From Rhexocercosporidium sp. MPI-PUGE-AT-0058 (Eukaryota; Ascomycota; Leotiomycetes; Helotiales), in contig JAGTJL010000022.1 of NCBI GenBank assembly GCA_020746875.1, positions 434,001 to 498,000 of the forward strand: DNA of 64,000 bases. Direction: 5' to 3'. A program made the position numbers and the translations under genes. Positions 21,794 through 33,259 of this stretch are shown piece by piece; positions within the stretch are counted from its first letter, which is position 1, and every line of letters begins with the position of its first letter. The notes below the pieces were generated by a model. That model made no database searches. It saw only the letters and a list, made by a program, of their open reading frames with translations, and was not told the origin of the DNA.

Positions 21794-23342
21794 AAAGGGG
21801 TGGACGCAGAAAATGAATTCTTGCTTGTTGCTCCTCTCGTGTCACGGACTTTCGGTATTACTAGTAGCTTTGGAATTAAACCCTTGATTAAAGTAGCCGT
21901 AGTAAGCTTTAGAAGTGTATCAAACTTTGTTCATGGAGTTATTTCTTTAAAATAAAAAAAGGTGGAGCGAATCTAGAGACGTACTTGTAGATCTGGTTTC
22001 CTTTGAAGCTCTTACTGTAATAGCTGGACTTTTTTTAGATTTATTTAAAACCTTGGATCACGGAGTTGGCGTTATGAAGGGTTCGGCTTTCTGTGTCCAT
22101 CTCCTTTAGCTCGTTTCATATTGCTGTTCCCATGTCTTCCTCGATTTTGAGGACTGGCCCGTGCCTTGGAAGGACTTGAAGCTGGTAGTTCCAATTGGGA
22201 GAAAGGTAATCTGAAAAGGGTATTGGGTGATGGACGCAAGCTTAAGCCTCGAATCAGGGTTGATGTACCTGCTAAGATCCTACTTCTCACGCAGCCCGGC
22301 ACGTGAGATTCACGTGTCGTAGCTCAGCTGCAACCCCACTCATCCCCAGCTCATGTCCCGTCAAGTCAAAAATACACGGCTCGGTAATTAGACCTTTATT
22401 CTCAACTCACCTCCTCTCCCAGCTTTTTGATCCCCCCAAACATAAATCGCCATCAGCCCATACACAAACGCGATTGACCTATAGTACAGTACTTGACCAC
22501 CGCCAACCAACGCCTCGGCCCTTGTGATCAAGCCAGCGAGGGATTTATCCACCACGCAGCCAAAAAAGAAAAGCAACTAACACACATTCGGAAGGTGGTA
22601 GGGATAAGCGGCCAAGTGCATCTCTTGGCAGGCACCGTTGAGGCGCGAGAGCAGTTACACGTCCATATCGCGGTCTGTGGGCGGGTGTTTATCGTGTTTA
22701 TGTGTTCATCGTTGTTTACCGACCTGCTGTATCAGTCGAAGTGCGAGTGCCAAGCGAGCCAAGAGGATAGAAATCCTTGGAATACGATCTACAGATGCTT
22801 GTCGCTAGGACCAAGATAGACCAAGGGAAGCACCAAGCCGACCAAGCTCACCAAGGCCATCCGTCAAGCATCGCGCCCTCTCTTGGAAAGTTGCTTACAG
22901 TATCCACCTTGTTGGCTAGCGCGAGCTATTGCTACAGTACAGGACAGTATAGTATAGTATGGATGTGATGTGATGTGATATTGCGGCGGGGTAGGAAGTA
23001 CTAGGGCTGGGAAGGCGCAATGCGGGCTGACAGGCATTCTTGCTCGATGTGGAAGTTGAGGTACGGACCTGCTTGTTTGTGCCCAGTTGCCCGGGAAGGT
23101 GCAGATGGATGGATGGATGGTTGAGATGGTGAGATGGTCCGCCTCAAGCGAGTGGTCGGTTGGTCAGGCTGGTAATTACGGAGTGTATAAGAGGTGGCCA
23201 TCTCTCAGTTCTCAATTCCTCTCTTCTCCTCCTCCTCTTCATCCCACCACTGTTCCCTCTTCCCTCGAGATCGGGGTCAAGGCATTCGTTTTCCCTTGTC
23301 CCTTGTCTAGTCTGTCTCGCAGTGCGTGCGCGCTCGTTCATT
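21794..23342. promoter_or_regulatory. Upstream region of the sedolisin gene with GCCAAG sites
   Basis: No gene is seen. Three GCCAAG hexamers, matching the PacC consensus GCCARG, lie at 22611-22616, 22749-22754 and 22758-22763. A run of five ACCAAG-type repeats spans about 22810-22855. A TATA-like TATAA is at 23186-23190, about 155 nt before the ATG, followed by a CT-rich leader typical of well-expressed fungal genes. pH control is inferred only from these sites and from the acid-protease family. Confidence 0.4.
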
Positions 23343-25112
23343 ATGAAGTTCTCGATCGTTACTCTTCTCATTGGGACTGCGGCCGCCAGTCAAGGCCCCT
23401 ACCGTGTATTCGAGGAATTGTCTTCTGCTCCAGAGCCGTGGATCCTCAAGGTTGACGCTGCCAAGGTCGACCAAGACTTGAGCTTCAAACTCCGCATCCA
23501 TCTCAAGAACCGCAATGTCGCCTCATTCCAGCAACAAGTCCTCGATGTCAGCACTCCCAACCATGCCTCCTATGGCCGTCATTTCACTCGTGAGGAGGTC
23601 AATTCCATGATTGCCCCTTCGGAAGATGCCTTCGCCCGCGTCCTGGACTGGCTTGAGTCGTACAATCTCTCTTCAAGAGCAACCGTCGAGAACGATTGGG
23701 TTGTTGTTGACTCTACCATTGGTGAAGTTGAGACTCTTCTCGATACCAAATACCAGGTCTTTGAGAACACCGAGACTGGAAAGAAGGCTGCTCGAACTCT
23801 AGCATACAGTCTTCCTGCTGCGCTGCACGCCTACATCGATATCGTCGCACCAACCATCAAGTTCAGCGCTCCAAAGCCCCAACTCTCCACTATCGTAAAG
23901 GACTTCGAAGCCCCAAAGAACTTGAAGGTCGCTGGAACTGCTGCTGATATCCACGATGGCCTTGATGTTGTAGCTTGCAACTCCTCTACAACCGTAGACT
24001 GTATCCAAGCACTCTACAAATTCAAGCATTTCCGTGGATCTCGTCGCAATGGAAACCAAATCGGTCTCGCTGGTTTCCTCGAAGAGTATGCTCAACACGA
24101 CGATCTAGCTCAATTTTACAGCACCTACGTTCCTGATGCTGTCGATGCTGATTTCAGCGAGGTCCTGATCAATGGTGGATTGAATACCCAAGACGCCACC
24201 GGTGGCCCTCAAAGCATTGTCGAGGCCAACCTTGATATTCAGTATGGTGCTGGTCTTGCTTACCCAACTCCCTCCGTGTACTTCTCAACCGGTGGACGTC
24301 CTCCTGAGACGGTCGACTACGAGTTGGACAACGAGCCTTATCTAGAGTTCCTAACCCATGTCTTGGCCATGAAGAAGATTCCCCAAACCATCTCCATCTC
24401 ATACGGAGACAACGAGTGGGGTGTTCCAGCTTCCTATGCCCACACCGTTTGTGACCTCTTCGCTCAGGTTGCCGCTCGCGGTGTCACAGTCCTTGCTTCC
24501 AGTGGAGATTCCGGTTCTGGAGACAACTGCACCAGCACAAACCCCAACAAACTTCTCTACACACCGGCTTTCCCAGCATCATGCCCATGGGTCACTGCTG
24601 TCGGTGCCACTCGATATGTCGCCCCTGAATTGGCAGTCTCATTCTCCGGTGGTGGATTCTCCGACTTTTTCCCCCGCCCATCCTGGCAAGACGCCGATGT
24701 CTCCTCTTGGTTGTCTACCAAGGCTGACCCAGCTTTCACTAAATACTTCAACGCTTCCGGACGCGCGTATCCCGATATCTCGGCTCAGGGAGTGTTTTTC
24801 CACACGATCATTCAGGGAGCAGATCAACTCGTCTCAGGAACCAGTGCTTCTGCACCAGCATTCGCTGCTGTAGTTGCGTTGTTGAATGGCGATCGCATTT
24901 CCAATGGTCTTGCACCATTCGGATTCCTCAACCCATGGTTGTACACTGTTGGAAAGAGTGGTTTGACTGATATCGTCGCTGGAAAGGGTAGAGGATGCTC
25001 TCAAATTCCTGGGTCGGGATTCCCTGCTGTCGCTGGTTGGGATCCTGTTACAGGTCTGGGCACGCCCAATTTCAAGAAGCTGAGACTGGCGAGCACTGGT
25101 ATTTCTAGCTAA
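23343..25112 (+). CDS. Secreted sedolisin (tripeptidyl-peptidase type, family S53)
   Basis: Single-exon gene of 589 residues starting at ATG 23343, where a signal peptide (MKFSIVTLLIGTAAAS) begins. The longer upstream frame from 23160 lies in the CT-rich leader. An N-terminal activation prodomain (about residues 20-200) precedes the peptidase. The Glu/Asp pair of the catalytic site is in VEANLDIQYG, the oxyanion Asp in SSGDSGSGDN and the nucleophile Ser in SGTSASAP. The C-terminal calcium site is around DIVAGKG and GWDPVTGLGTPN. Sedolisins act outside the cell at acid pH and release tripeptides or cleave internally. All catalytic residues are present, so the enzyme should be active. Confidence 0.93.
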   Translation: MKFSIVTLLIGTAAASQGPYRVFEELSSAPEPWILKVDAAKVDQDLSFKLRIHLKNRNVASFQQQVLDVSTPNHASYGRHFTREEVNSMIAPSEDAFARVLDWLESYNLSSRATVENDWVVVDSTIGEVETLLDTKYQVFENTETGKKAARTLAYSLPAALHAYIDIVAPTIKFSAPKPQLSTIVKDFEAPKNLKVAGTAADIHDGLDVVACNSSTTVDCIQALYKFKHFRGSRRNGNQIGLAGFLEEYAQHDDLAQFYSTYVPDAVDADFSEVLINGGLNTQDATGGPQSIVEANLDIQYGAGLAYPTPSVYFSTGGRPPETVDYELDNEPYLEFLTHVLAMKKIPQTISISYGDNEWGVPASYAHTVCDLFAQVAARGVTVLASSGDSGSGDNCTSTNPNKLLYTPAFPASCPWVTAVGATRYVAPELAVSFSGGGFSDFFPRPSWQDADVSSWLSTKADPAFTKYFNASGRAYPDISAQGVFFHTIIQGADQLVSGTSASAPAFAAVVALLNGDRISNGLAPFGFLNPWLYTVGKSGLTDIVAGKGRGCSQIPGSGFPAVAGWDPVTGLGTPNFKKLRLASTGISS

Positions 25113-26321
25113 ATGCTCCGTCATGACCTTAGATGAGGTTTCTGAGATGAGATAAATCCACGCAGCTCTATTGCAATGTTGGAGGAAATTTCAGGACCAT
25201 GATGTTATTGAGTCAAATTCAACTAGAAATAATTTATATTGATGAACACTCTCTTCGAACTTCACTCGTCACCTACCAAGTTGGTGCTTATCTTCTAGCT
25301 TGCAATACATGCGGTCTTATGTAGATCTTCTGCAGGCCTGAATACTGACTAAAAATGCATGGCCACGTGACTGGACACATTTCCTCCCTCCTTCACTTCA
25401 AGGCCGCGGTTGTTCTAGAGGACTTTCAAATAAGATACTTGTTACAAAATAGAAATACCTGGGAGCTCAATTGTCCTAGCTCATCAAAAGCTCTTGAGCA
25501 TGTAGGCATTTCTATTCCAAGGGATCAATCACCAGACTCGGTGAATTATCGCATTCTTTCCATATACTCTTTTCCTAATGTCCTCGAACCTTTCTGGTTT
25601 CTTCTCGATGGTTCGAGTGCTCTAACAAAGCAGCCAAAGTCACTCTCCAGCTCCGATGCTACGAGTGCATCCGAAAAGTTACATTGTCCACGGCCTTGTT
25701 CTTTCTCAACGACTACCACCTCACCCCACAAAAATTTCCGCCAGAACCCGAAGTACTTTAAACTTTCAATAGTTTTGGCAAGCAGCCAAAGGCACTATCT
25801 TAGTCCGAAGCCACGCGTCGTTACCAAAGTCTCGAAAAGATACCAAAGGCGCTATCGAATATTGAGTTCACAATAATCGTTACTGCTTGTCTTGACAAAC
25901 TACTGCAGCTACTTCCAAAAGAGGCTACAATAGAGACCATAATAGAGATTGTCTCCCAGGCATGCGCTACTCAAATTTCGAGACTGTGTGCTCAACTCTT
26001 TATATGCTTACTTCGTATATGCCCGAAGGGTGGATCTATATTATTCGTAGATTAGTAGAATTTCTTGCGTCGTTCGAAAGTTACGTATGATAATGGTTGT
26101 TAATAACTTTATATTTCACCCGTTGTCGTATTGACCGCGCTATTATTATCCTAACGTCATGCATAGTAAGAAGAAGAAACTTTAAACGAGAATGCCGGCT
26201 ACGGGAGACGGATATATAGCTCTGCTAGACCGCACAGTCGAAGTATCTCTTTATCTTTATCTTTATAATTCAGTGACAGGAGAACAGCTCTACTTAGCTC
26301 TATAGTTTCCACACACGCATT
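25113..26321. other. Intergenic, no gene recognised
   Basis: About 1.2 kb without a supported gene. The open stretch at 25355-25876 lacks motifs. From about 25.9 kb the sequence turns AT-rich with a short CTTTAT tandem run near 26250, just before the beta-propeller gene. Confidence 0.45.
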
Positions 26322-27555
26322 ATGCAAATAACTCCGCTTCTTCTTCTTCTGTACGTATTAAGATTATATTATTAATCTTCGCGATTATTAACAAGTTTAT
26401 AGTAGCCTATTTGGCTCGAGCTACTGCGCTGTCCTTTCCCACGCAGCACGAGACGAAGGGATTACTAGTCGCTCTGGACACTCCGTCGTATGTCTTTCTT
26501 TTTTTCTCACAGGAAGCGCGTCTGCCGTCTGCCCCAAATCTCGCAACACACTTCATACCAGTCCAGCTTGAACTGCCTGTCTAAAATTCATTTCTATTTA
26601 GGTCCGTAGCATTCCAGATAGCGCTTTTACTACCGTCTATGCCTTTCCCGACGGACATTACGCCGAGAATCTCGCCGTGCGCTCGAATGGGAAAGTCCTT
26701 GTTACTATCATCGGTGCTCCGGAAATCTGGCAAATCGATCCTGTGACTTCGACTGGTGAGTTGTTATATACCTTTCCCACGGGAGTTTTCTATGGAAACT
26801 GCACGCTTGGCATCACAGAGTACGCGCCCGACATCTTTGCTATCGCCGTAGGCAACTTTAATATCCCTTCCGTGTCCGGGGTAGAAGGGAGCTGGGCGAT
26901 ATGGAGTCTCGATTTGTCTTTTGGGAGAGTGGACGTGAACATGATCACGGATATTGCGCCGGCGGTATTTTTAAACGGATTGACGAGTCTTGCGCCCGAC
27001 GAGAACGGCAATTTCCTCCTGGTAGCAGACTCTTATCTTGGCCTAATCTACCGCGTCGACGTCGTAGAGGGCACATGGACCATCTTCCTTGACGATCCAT
27101 TGCTGAAACGAAACACTACGGCTGCTATCCAGATAGGCGTCAATGGCATACGCGTCTACGATGACTCTCTTTCCGGCCGCTATCTTTATTTCGACAACTC
27201 TGGTCAAGCGCCCATGTTCGCGCGTGTCCGCGTCTCTGGGGACCTCACGGCCGACGGCAGCGTAGAAGTTATTGCTACGGCTGCTACGTTCCCTGTTAAT
27301 ACGCAATACTACGGCTATGATGATTTCGCCTTTGATGTAAATGGCGATGCGTGGTTAGCGACGAATCCAAGTAGGAGCATTGTGAAATTTGATTCGGATA
27401 GCGGGCAGGTTGTTAAAGCGGGGGGTCTGAACGATGAGACGCTGACGGGCTGTACGAGTGTGCAATTTGGAAGGGATGAGGACAGCACGACATTATATGT
27501 CAATGTCAATGGACAGGGGGGAAAGTTACTTATGGTCGATATGGACGCATCTTAG
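26322..27555 (+). CDS. Secreted six-bladed beta-propeller (SMP-30/gluconolactonase-like)
   Basis: Three exons, 26322-26350, 26403-26487 and 26602-27555, give 355 residues. The two small 5' exons rebuild a signal peptide (MQITPLLLLLSLFGSSYC) that is invisible without splicing. Their phases agree (29 nt, then 85 nt), and the acceptors are TTTATAG and TATTTAG. The mature part has repeated strands typical of SMP-30/NHL propellers: YAENLAVRSNGKVLVT, IWQIDP, LNGLTSLAPDENGNFLLVADS, GLIYRVD, VNGIRV, LYFDNSG, YDDFAFDVNGDAWLAT and LYVNVNGQGG. Family members are lactonases or non-enzymatic binders. No metal ligands can be assigned by eye, so the activity is open. Confidence 0.82.
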
Positions 27556-27839
27556 AGCCAGGTGCAAGGAGCTTGTAAACTGACTGGCGATAGCCTGATA
27601 ATTGGATTTTGAGTGGTAGCTAGTTATATTTCACGAATCACGGGACCAGTGGATCATAGGCTCAACAGGTCTGATGACTTGGCAGGAGACCCTAGGTCGC
27701 ATGAGGGATTACTTCTTTGCCTTAGATAAGAGTTTCGTACTCAATCTTTTATAGTATAGTAATATCACTCCTTTATTACTACCGTACTTGTAATACATTC
27801 GAGTTCCGTCTCGAATATTGTGCTTCTACTTACTTTGAC

Positions 27840-28148
27840 ACTTCACAGACCAAAGATCGCATCATCCGAGCCGAAGGAGCGTAAATCAATAGCTTTGAGA
27901 ACCTCGGTCTCTTCGCCAGCGCTGTGGTTGCTGCTAATGTTGCAGGTGTACCAGCCCGGACCTTGAACACCCTATCCGGAGGATACATTGCGAGCCGGAT
28001 TGTCTACAACTTCATCTACATCAATAATACGACTGAGGCGCTGGGAAACCTTCGCACGGCAGCCTTTCTTACTGGCTTGGGTCATATCTTCACTCTCTTC
28101 ATCAAAAGTGGAAATATCTTAGTCGACAGAGCTGCTAATCTCTTGTGA
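27840..28148 (+). pseudogene. MAPEG-family gene fragment
   Basis: The frame reads TSQTKDRIIRAEGA, stop, INSFENLGLFASAVVAAN, VPARTLNTLSGGY, SRIVYNFIYIN and FIKSGNIL. This is the C-terminal two-thirds of a fungal MAPEG membrane protein (glutathione/eicosanoid metabolism type). The TAA after AEGA stands where the family has Gln, so it is a CAA-to-TAA change. The N-terminal transmembrane segment with the family's conserved Asn is not found upstream. It is a dead fragment. Confidence 0.75.
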
Positions 28149-28395
28149 GATAGTTGATAGTAGCAGTAGTATGCAATGGTCAAAGCACGATAGCAACCTG
28201 ATTGCTAAATTCATGAACTGTTGACGGGGATTTCAAACGAGCACCGATCAAAATTGTATATATAGAAAATTCACATATTGCCAAGAACACAGATTCTTAT
28301 TTGGGTACCATTTGTCATTGTCATTAAGATTAACAAAACAAAGGGACAAAGGGTTTAACACGAATCCAAGGGAACGGAAAGGAACAGTCAACTTA

Positions 28396-28946
28396 CTATT
28401 CCCCATCGATAAGCCTCTGCACCAAGCGGAACATCTCTCCTGCCACTCCCTTACCTTCTCCAATCCTACACCGGAAAAGCGGTCCGGATGCCAACGCATC
28501 CGTTCCCTTTTCAAAAACGCAACCTCTTGCACGCCAGCCTTCTTGAACAGATTTTGCAATTGTTGGTGGCAAATACCCAAGCTCTCAGCGCGAATACATA
28601 CATTCTCCTCAGTACAACGCTTGAGCCCTTTGGGGACTGGGAATGGGGCGCTATCCTTAGCAGCAAAGAAGACTTCGCAGTCAGTCATCCACTTTTGGTA
28701 GACTTTCAATTGACTTTGGGCTGCTAGGCCAGGATTGTTGTCGGAAGGATCTGAGTCAGAACCAAGGAAAGCAGAGTGCTGACGGAAGTGAGCCCAGGCG
28801 GCTTCTTCCTCAAGTTGGCGAGCGCGAGCTGCTGCTGCTTCGGCTGTAACTTTCTGTGCTCGCTTTGCGCGCTTCTTGGCAGCATTTTCTTCGGCTCGTG
28901 CCTGATATTTGCTCTGTCCTCGATTGTGGTAGTCGGATTTCGCCAT
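28396..28946 (-). pseudogene. J-domain-like small fungal protein gene with a frameshift
   Basis: From ATG 28946 the protein starts MAKSDYHNRG and has a long Ala/Lys/Arg/Glu coiled region (AKKRAKRAQK, ARARQLEEEA). It ends in a J-like block, VAFLKRERMRWHPDRF. After FSGVG the reading continues into weak sequence. A shift of one base near 28465 would instead give GVAGEMFRLVQRLIDGE followed by TAG at 28398-28396, the natural C-terminus I would expect. There is no room for an intron. Either this is a sequencing/assembly indel in a live gene or an early pseudogene. The HPD triplet is intact, so a co-chaperone role is possible but unproven. Confidence 0.6.
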
Positions 28947-29272
28947 GTTGTTGTGATTTAGTTCTTTTTTACCTTTTCGTGGTTTGTAAGAGACCTGCTG
29001 CGGGTTCGACTTGGGTTGTTTGTTTGTCTTGGATCTTTTTCTTGAGTTGGGTCTAATGGCGGCCTGCCTATCAGTCGAAAATATCCAAGGTGGTTGTGAA
29101 TGGTGATTTTATCGACGTCTCTCACCGTCATTTGATACTTCACGATAAGTATATTAGAGTTTGCAGAACATTTGAGATAGTCTGTTCCTTCCCGGCCTTC
29201 ATTGTTTGATACTGTTCTCAATACTTCTTTGCCTTCACTTGGTTTTGTGGTTTTGCTGCGTACAGTACTAGG

Positions 29273-29717
29273 CAACTGATATTAACCTTTTACCCGAATC
29301 ACACCAAAACGCTACCTTTTCTACACTCTCTAATATAAGCTACACTTCTTCAAATTAATATTCCTTTAAAATATATAATCTTTTTAATAATTCTAAGCTT
29401 TTGTATTATTACGAATTTTGCTTAAAAATTAAGAATATAAGATTTTAGTAAGTCTAAGTATGACGTAGTTTTTTTAAGCCACATTTTGCGGGTAAAGTAG
29501 CGTTTTCAACTTAGTACTATCTTCATCTTATAATAAAAAAATTATAGAACGCTTAAAATAAATTCTGAATTAGCAAAAGTGTACTTCATACTCTATTTAA
29601 GAATTGTTAAATAAGACTTAGAATTTAAATACCGCTAAGTGGGTTAAATTAACGATTATTTAGGGTGTGTTTTGGTGGTTTTTGGTGTGTTTTTGGCAAC
29701 CAGGTTAATATCAGTTG
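29273..29717. mobile_element. MITE-like AT-rich element with 15-bp terminal inverted repeats
   Basis: CAACTGATATTAACC at 29273-29287 is the exact reverse complement of GGTTAATATCAGTTG at 29703-29717. Just inside, both ends hold similar CACACCAAAA-type sequence. The 445-bp interior is AT-rich and non-coding. Size, inverted ends and lack of genes fit a miniature inverted-repeat element. No clear target duplication is seen. If TA was the target, the element would be TTAACC..GGTTAA, and the extra inverted flanks would need explanation. Confidence 0.6.
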
Positions 29718-30590
29718 ACGGTGACTGTATATGACTCTGAAATCGAATATTGAGCACAGCAGTCAATATGCAAGCCGCTTACCGACTACGGAACAATATC
29801 TTTGTATCCTTTCTATTACTTCAAGTGTATTTGCAATGCTTGTATTTTGATAATGAAGAACACGATTTCTTTGTTCGTATACCCAACGGTGAATAAGTTG
29901 GTTCTGGCAAGTGCCCCAAGATCGCTTCTGACATACCTTGATTTTGAATCCATTTAGATCTAAAATACAATAATTCTTATAAAGATGTGGTAGATAGTCG
30001 CATCAAGAAGACGAAGTGATAAGAATACAGGGTAGCAAGAATTAGATAACCTAGAAAGAGGGCGACGCCGTCCAATTCAGCTAAAAATTATCCATCTCAA
30101 GCAAAGGCTACAGGACTAGCACTTGGATCCCAGGCTGAAAGCGGCTAGGAGATGCAGCCCTACCGACAGATGTCTTACAGCGAGAGTAAACAAACAGGCA
30201 AAGAAGCGGGCTAAGCGAGAATGATCCACACCTACCTCATTTCACTCACATTATGACATTCAAGAATTAGCAAGCTCCATCTTCTATCCAAATCCATTTT
30301 TTACCCTAGAGAAAGGTGCAACGTTGTATGCACTATGCAGCCAATCTTCCTGCATGGATCGACTTGCCAAATACCCGGCAGTTCGAATTTATCCACAAAC
30401 AGGCCATTCCCGCGAAGCACCCCACTATCGGTCCAATCCTTTAGGCTTCGGGCACTAATTTCGACTCTATTTCCATGGCGCACAGTGATCGATTTCGGGA
30501 TTTAAGAGCCTGTGCGAGCGAGCCGCACCTCCACGCCGGAGCGCATTCATCTCGCAGCATTCATTTACTTTGAGCTACTAGATCTCCGTG
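29718..30590. other. Intergenic, no gene recognised
   Basis: About 0.9 kb with nothing I can support as coding, RNA or repeat on either strand. Confidence 0.4.
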
Positions 30591-30889
30591 ATGGGACAAT
30601 CTACCTCCCTTCTCAGCTCGCTATCTCTATTTCCGGACTCGCTCATCTCGGAGAAAATCCGCGCTGCCCTTCCAGAAGAGTTCTCACTTCGACCTCTCCG
30701 ACGGACGGATTTTGATCATGGTCACTGTGAGATCCTGCCTTTCGCTTCGGCGAGCAAGATTGAGAAAGCGCAATGGCTGCAACGACATGATGAGATGAGG
30801 AGGTGCAAGGGCACTTACTATGTTGTTGTGATCGTCGATTAGAAGGGAAAGATCTAGGGCACAGGGACGCTGTTCGTGGAACGGAAATT
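30591..30889 (+). pseudogene. Glucosamine-6-phosphate N-acetyltransferase (GNA1-like) remnant
   Basis: The frame reads LFPDSLISEKIRAALPEEF, LRPLRRTDFDHGHCEIL, EKAQWLQRHDEMRRCKGTYYV, IVD stop KGKI stop GTGTLFVERKL, then a GTGAGT donor. This follows the N-terminal half of fungal GNA1 closely. GNA1 makes N-acetylglucosamine-6-phosphate for chitin and glycans. Two TAG codons interrupt the core strand, and the acetyl-CoA-binding C-terminal half (the usual GHIEDIAV region) is missing downstream. It is a dead partial duplicate; the essential gene must lie elsewhere. Confidence 0.75.
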
Positions 30890-33259
30890 GTGAGTGAATG
30901 GCGGGGAAGACAGACGAGAAGGCCGATGGGAGTGCAGTCTCTTTGATAGTTTCTCCTTTCCTGGCTACAAAGATATCTGGTCCTTTGCCGGTAACGATAT
31001 CGGACATCTTTCCAAACCACCCGTTGGGTCCTGCTCTGCCTCCAGGAGAATCTTTTGGCCACACGAACTGCCCGTTTCTCCATTTGTCTTTCATCTTTTC
31101 TTTAAAATGAGAGTAGAGAACTCAGAACTACATCGATTCGCATCGAGAGGAGTCTCGATATTTTAACTCGGATGGAAAGCAGCCTCCAAGAAGCTGGTGA
31201 CTCTTAAACAGCATCTCAATAGCGTTTGGGGTTTGAAAATACTATATCTAGCACTTGCTTGTCAATCTGAGGTGTCGATGATTCCATGGCCTACCAGCAA
31301 ACGGCAAAGTGTTGAAAAGATGCTGGCGAAGGAGGGAAACTTCCTTCGAGACTCCAGGCTTGATCATATCGATTTCTCCATACTGACTTCGAGTACCTGA
31401 TCGATATGTGAGTACGCGAGGAGACCACAGACTTTCGATGCAGCACAACAATCGCATTGTGCTGGATCATCTCTAGAAACTCGTCTCGGCTTTGTGAAGG
31501 CGGTCGGTGATTCGGATTTACCTCGTCTGGCGCTAGAAACCCTTGTGGCTTTGGCTGGTGCCAAGAGATCCGTGCACGACCTGTAAACAGAAGTAGCGGG
31601 GTAGAACTGGCGGACTTGGTTTGCGTTCTTGAGAAGCTGGTACACCATATGTCTGCCACCAGTCCAGGCCAATTCGACTGTGTGAAGGGGAGATATGCGC
31701 TGCCTCTGAATGCTCGCTGAGGCTGACGCGGTGGTGAGGTTGCTGTTTCTGGAGAAATCCGACAAGAGGAAATTGGCTGAGATCGTTGCACGTTCTGGGT
31801 ATCTGGGTATCGGCGCAGCGCGACTAATAGACTGTTGTATTCAACAATGCTTCGTTAGGGTTTTGAGAATGGCTTGAGGAACAAGTCGCGCCGGGAATTC
31901 GAGGCTGTTTAGCATATCGCTCCAACTTTTTTTCGGTCGTTGGAATAGCGAACACAAGCTGTGCTTAAAGCTGTTGGACTTGTCCCTGCTCTGTGAGAAG
32001 CTCCTCGCGCTGACGTTCATACGTCTCTATTGACATCTCAAGTTTTTCTAGCTCGGCTCGCTTCTGCAACCATTCATCCTTTGCAAACGCCCACCAGTCC
32101 CTTATACCATCCACCGTTTTCATGGCATCACAGAACCTATTATTGGTGTCTACAAGATAGTCGAATTGAAGGTTTTCGAAGCTCTCCTTTCTTTCTTGCT
32201 CCCTTGCGGATTTAGGCGACTTAGCCAGCTTGGCAGGAGACGATGGCGGAGTTTTGCGAAGATAACGTCAAGCACCTCCCTTCCGCTTACCTCGCGTAAT
32301 ATTAGCATTCTTTATTCAATACTTAATAATTCTATTCTACGTCAACTTCTATATAAGAAATTATAGAATCAGAATCTCCTTTTGATTCTGGTTTTATTAA
32401 TGCAATTTGACGGTCTCTAGTCGTAATTTAAGCCGCTTAAATAGCACGTGTTATCGTAGACTTAAAATTTAGGCTAGTTTAGACTTTCTTCTTTTTCCTT
32501 AGCTTTAATTGCTTTAATTACTCTTTTAACTTTTTAATTCTTATATTTGCCTTCTTTAATTTGTAATTCTTTTTATTAAATCCTTTTATAATCTTCTTAA
32601 AGAGTAAACGTTACGTCGAATGCTAATTATATAATTCGCTTACTAAAGTGCGTATTTATAAACGAAAATCTTTTGTAGCTTTAGGAGTTTATAATTAAAT
32701 AGAAGTGCTAAAAGGCTCGGGAGGTAATATTACTATTTTCTAAGACTCTTAGAGAGTCGGAGCTGTTGATTTATTATTATTTTTTAGTAATAATAAGTTT
32801 ATTAAGGGTTTCGCCAAAAATACTAGTTATAATCTATTAGTTCTCTACTTAAATTTAATATTAGAAGGAGTAATAGTATCTCGGCGTGCGTTTTAATAAC
32901 AAAGAAGGAAATTGCGTTTATTAATTAAAGAACTTAATTTATATAATTCCTTCCGGTAAGTACGCTTCAGCGTAAAGAAAACTGTTAAATTTAAAGGTTA
33001 TAAGATATATGACGTATATATAAGTAAATATAATAGAAATAAAATAGAAATATATTATTGTGAAGGCTATAATAAACAAAGAACGAAGCACGGCGCAAGG
33101 CACCAGGCAAGGAGCCTAGTAACTCTAAGGGGTCAGGATTTAAGGTGGAAAAGTATTCGATTTTTCTAATTTTACATGAGGTAAAGGTCTCTTATACGAA
33201 CCTTTAAAGGTTGTATGCCTAGTTCCTTAAATAACGCCTTAGGCATCATTTCCTAGCTA
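30890..33259. other. Transition from unique sequence to AT-rich decayed DNA
   Basis: No gene model can be supported. A minus-strand open stretch at 30684-31094 begins with a plausible protein-like N-terminus (KWRNGQFVWPKDSPGGR) but then runs antisense through the GNA1 remnant. From about 32.3 kb the sequence becomes strongly AT-rich with stops in all frames, typical of RIP-altered repeats. Its boundary with the transposase remnants is not sharp. Confidence 0.4.

Noticed and set aside
25355..25876. 173-codon plus-strand open frame
   Set aside because: No motif; Ser-rich chance-like composition next to AT-rich DNA.
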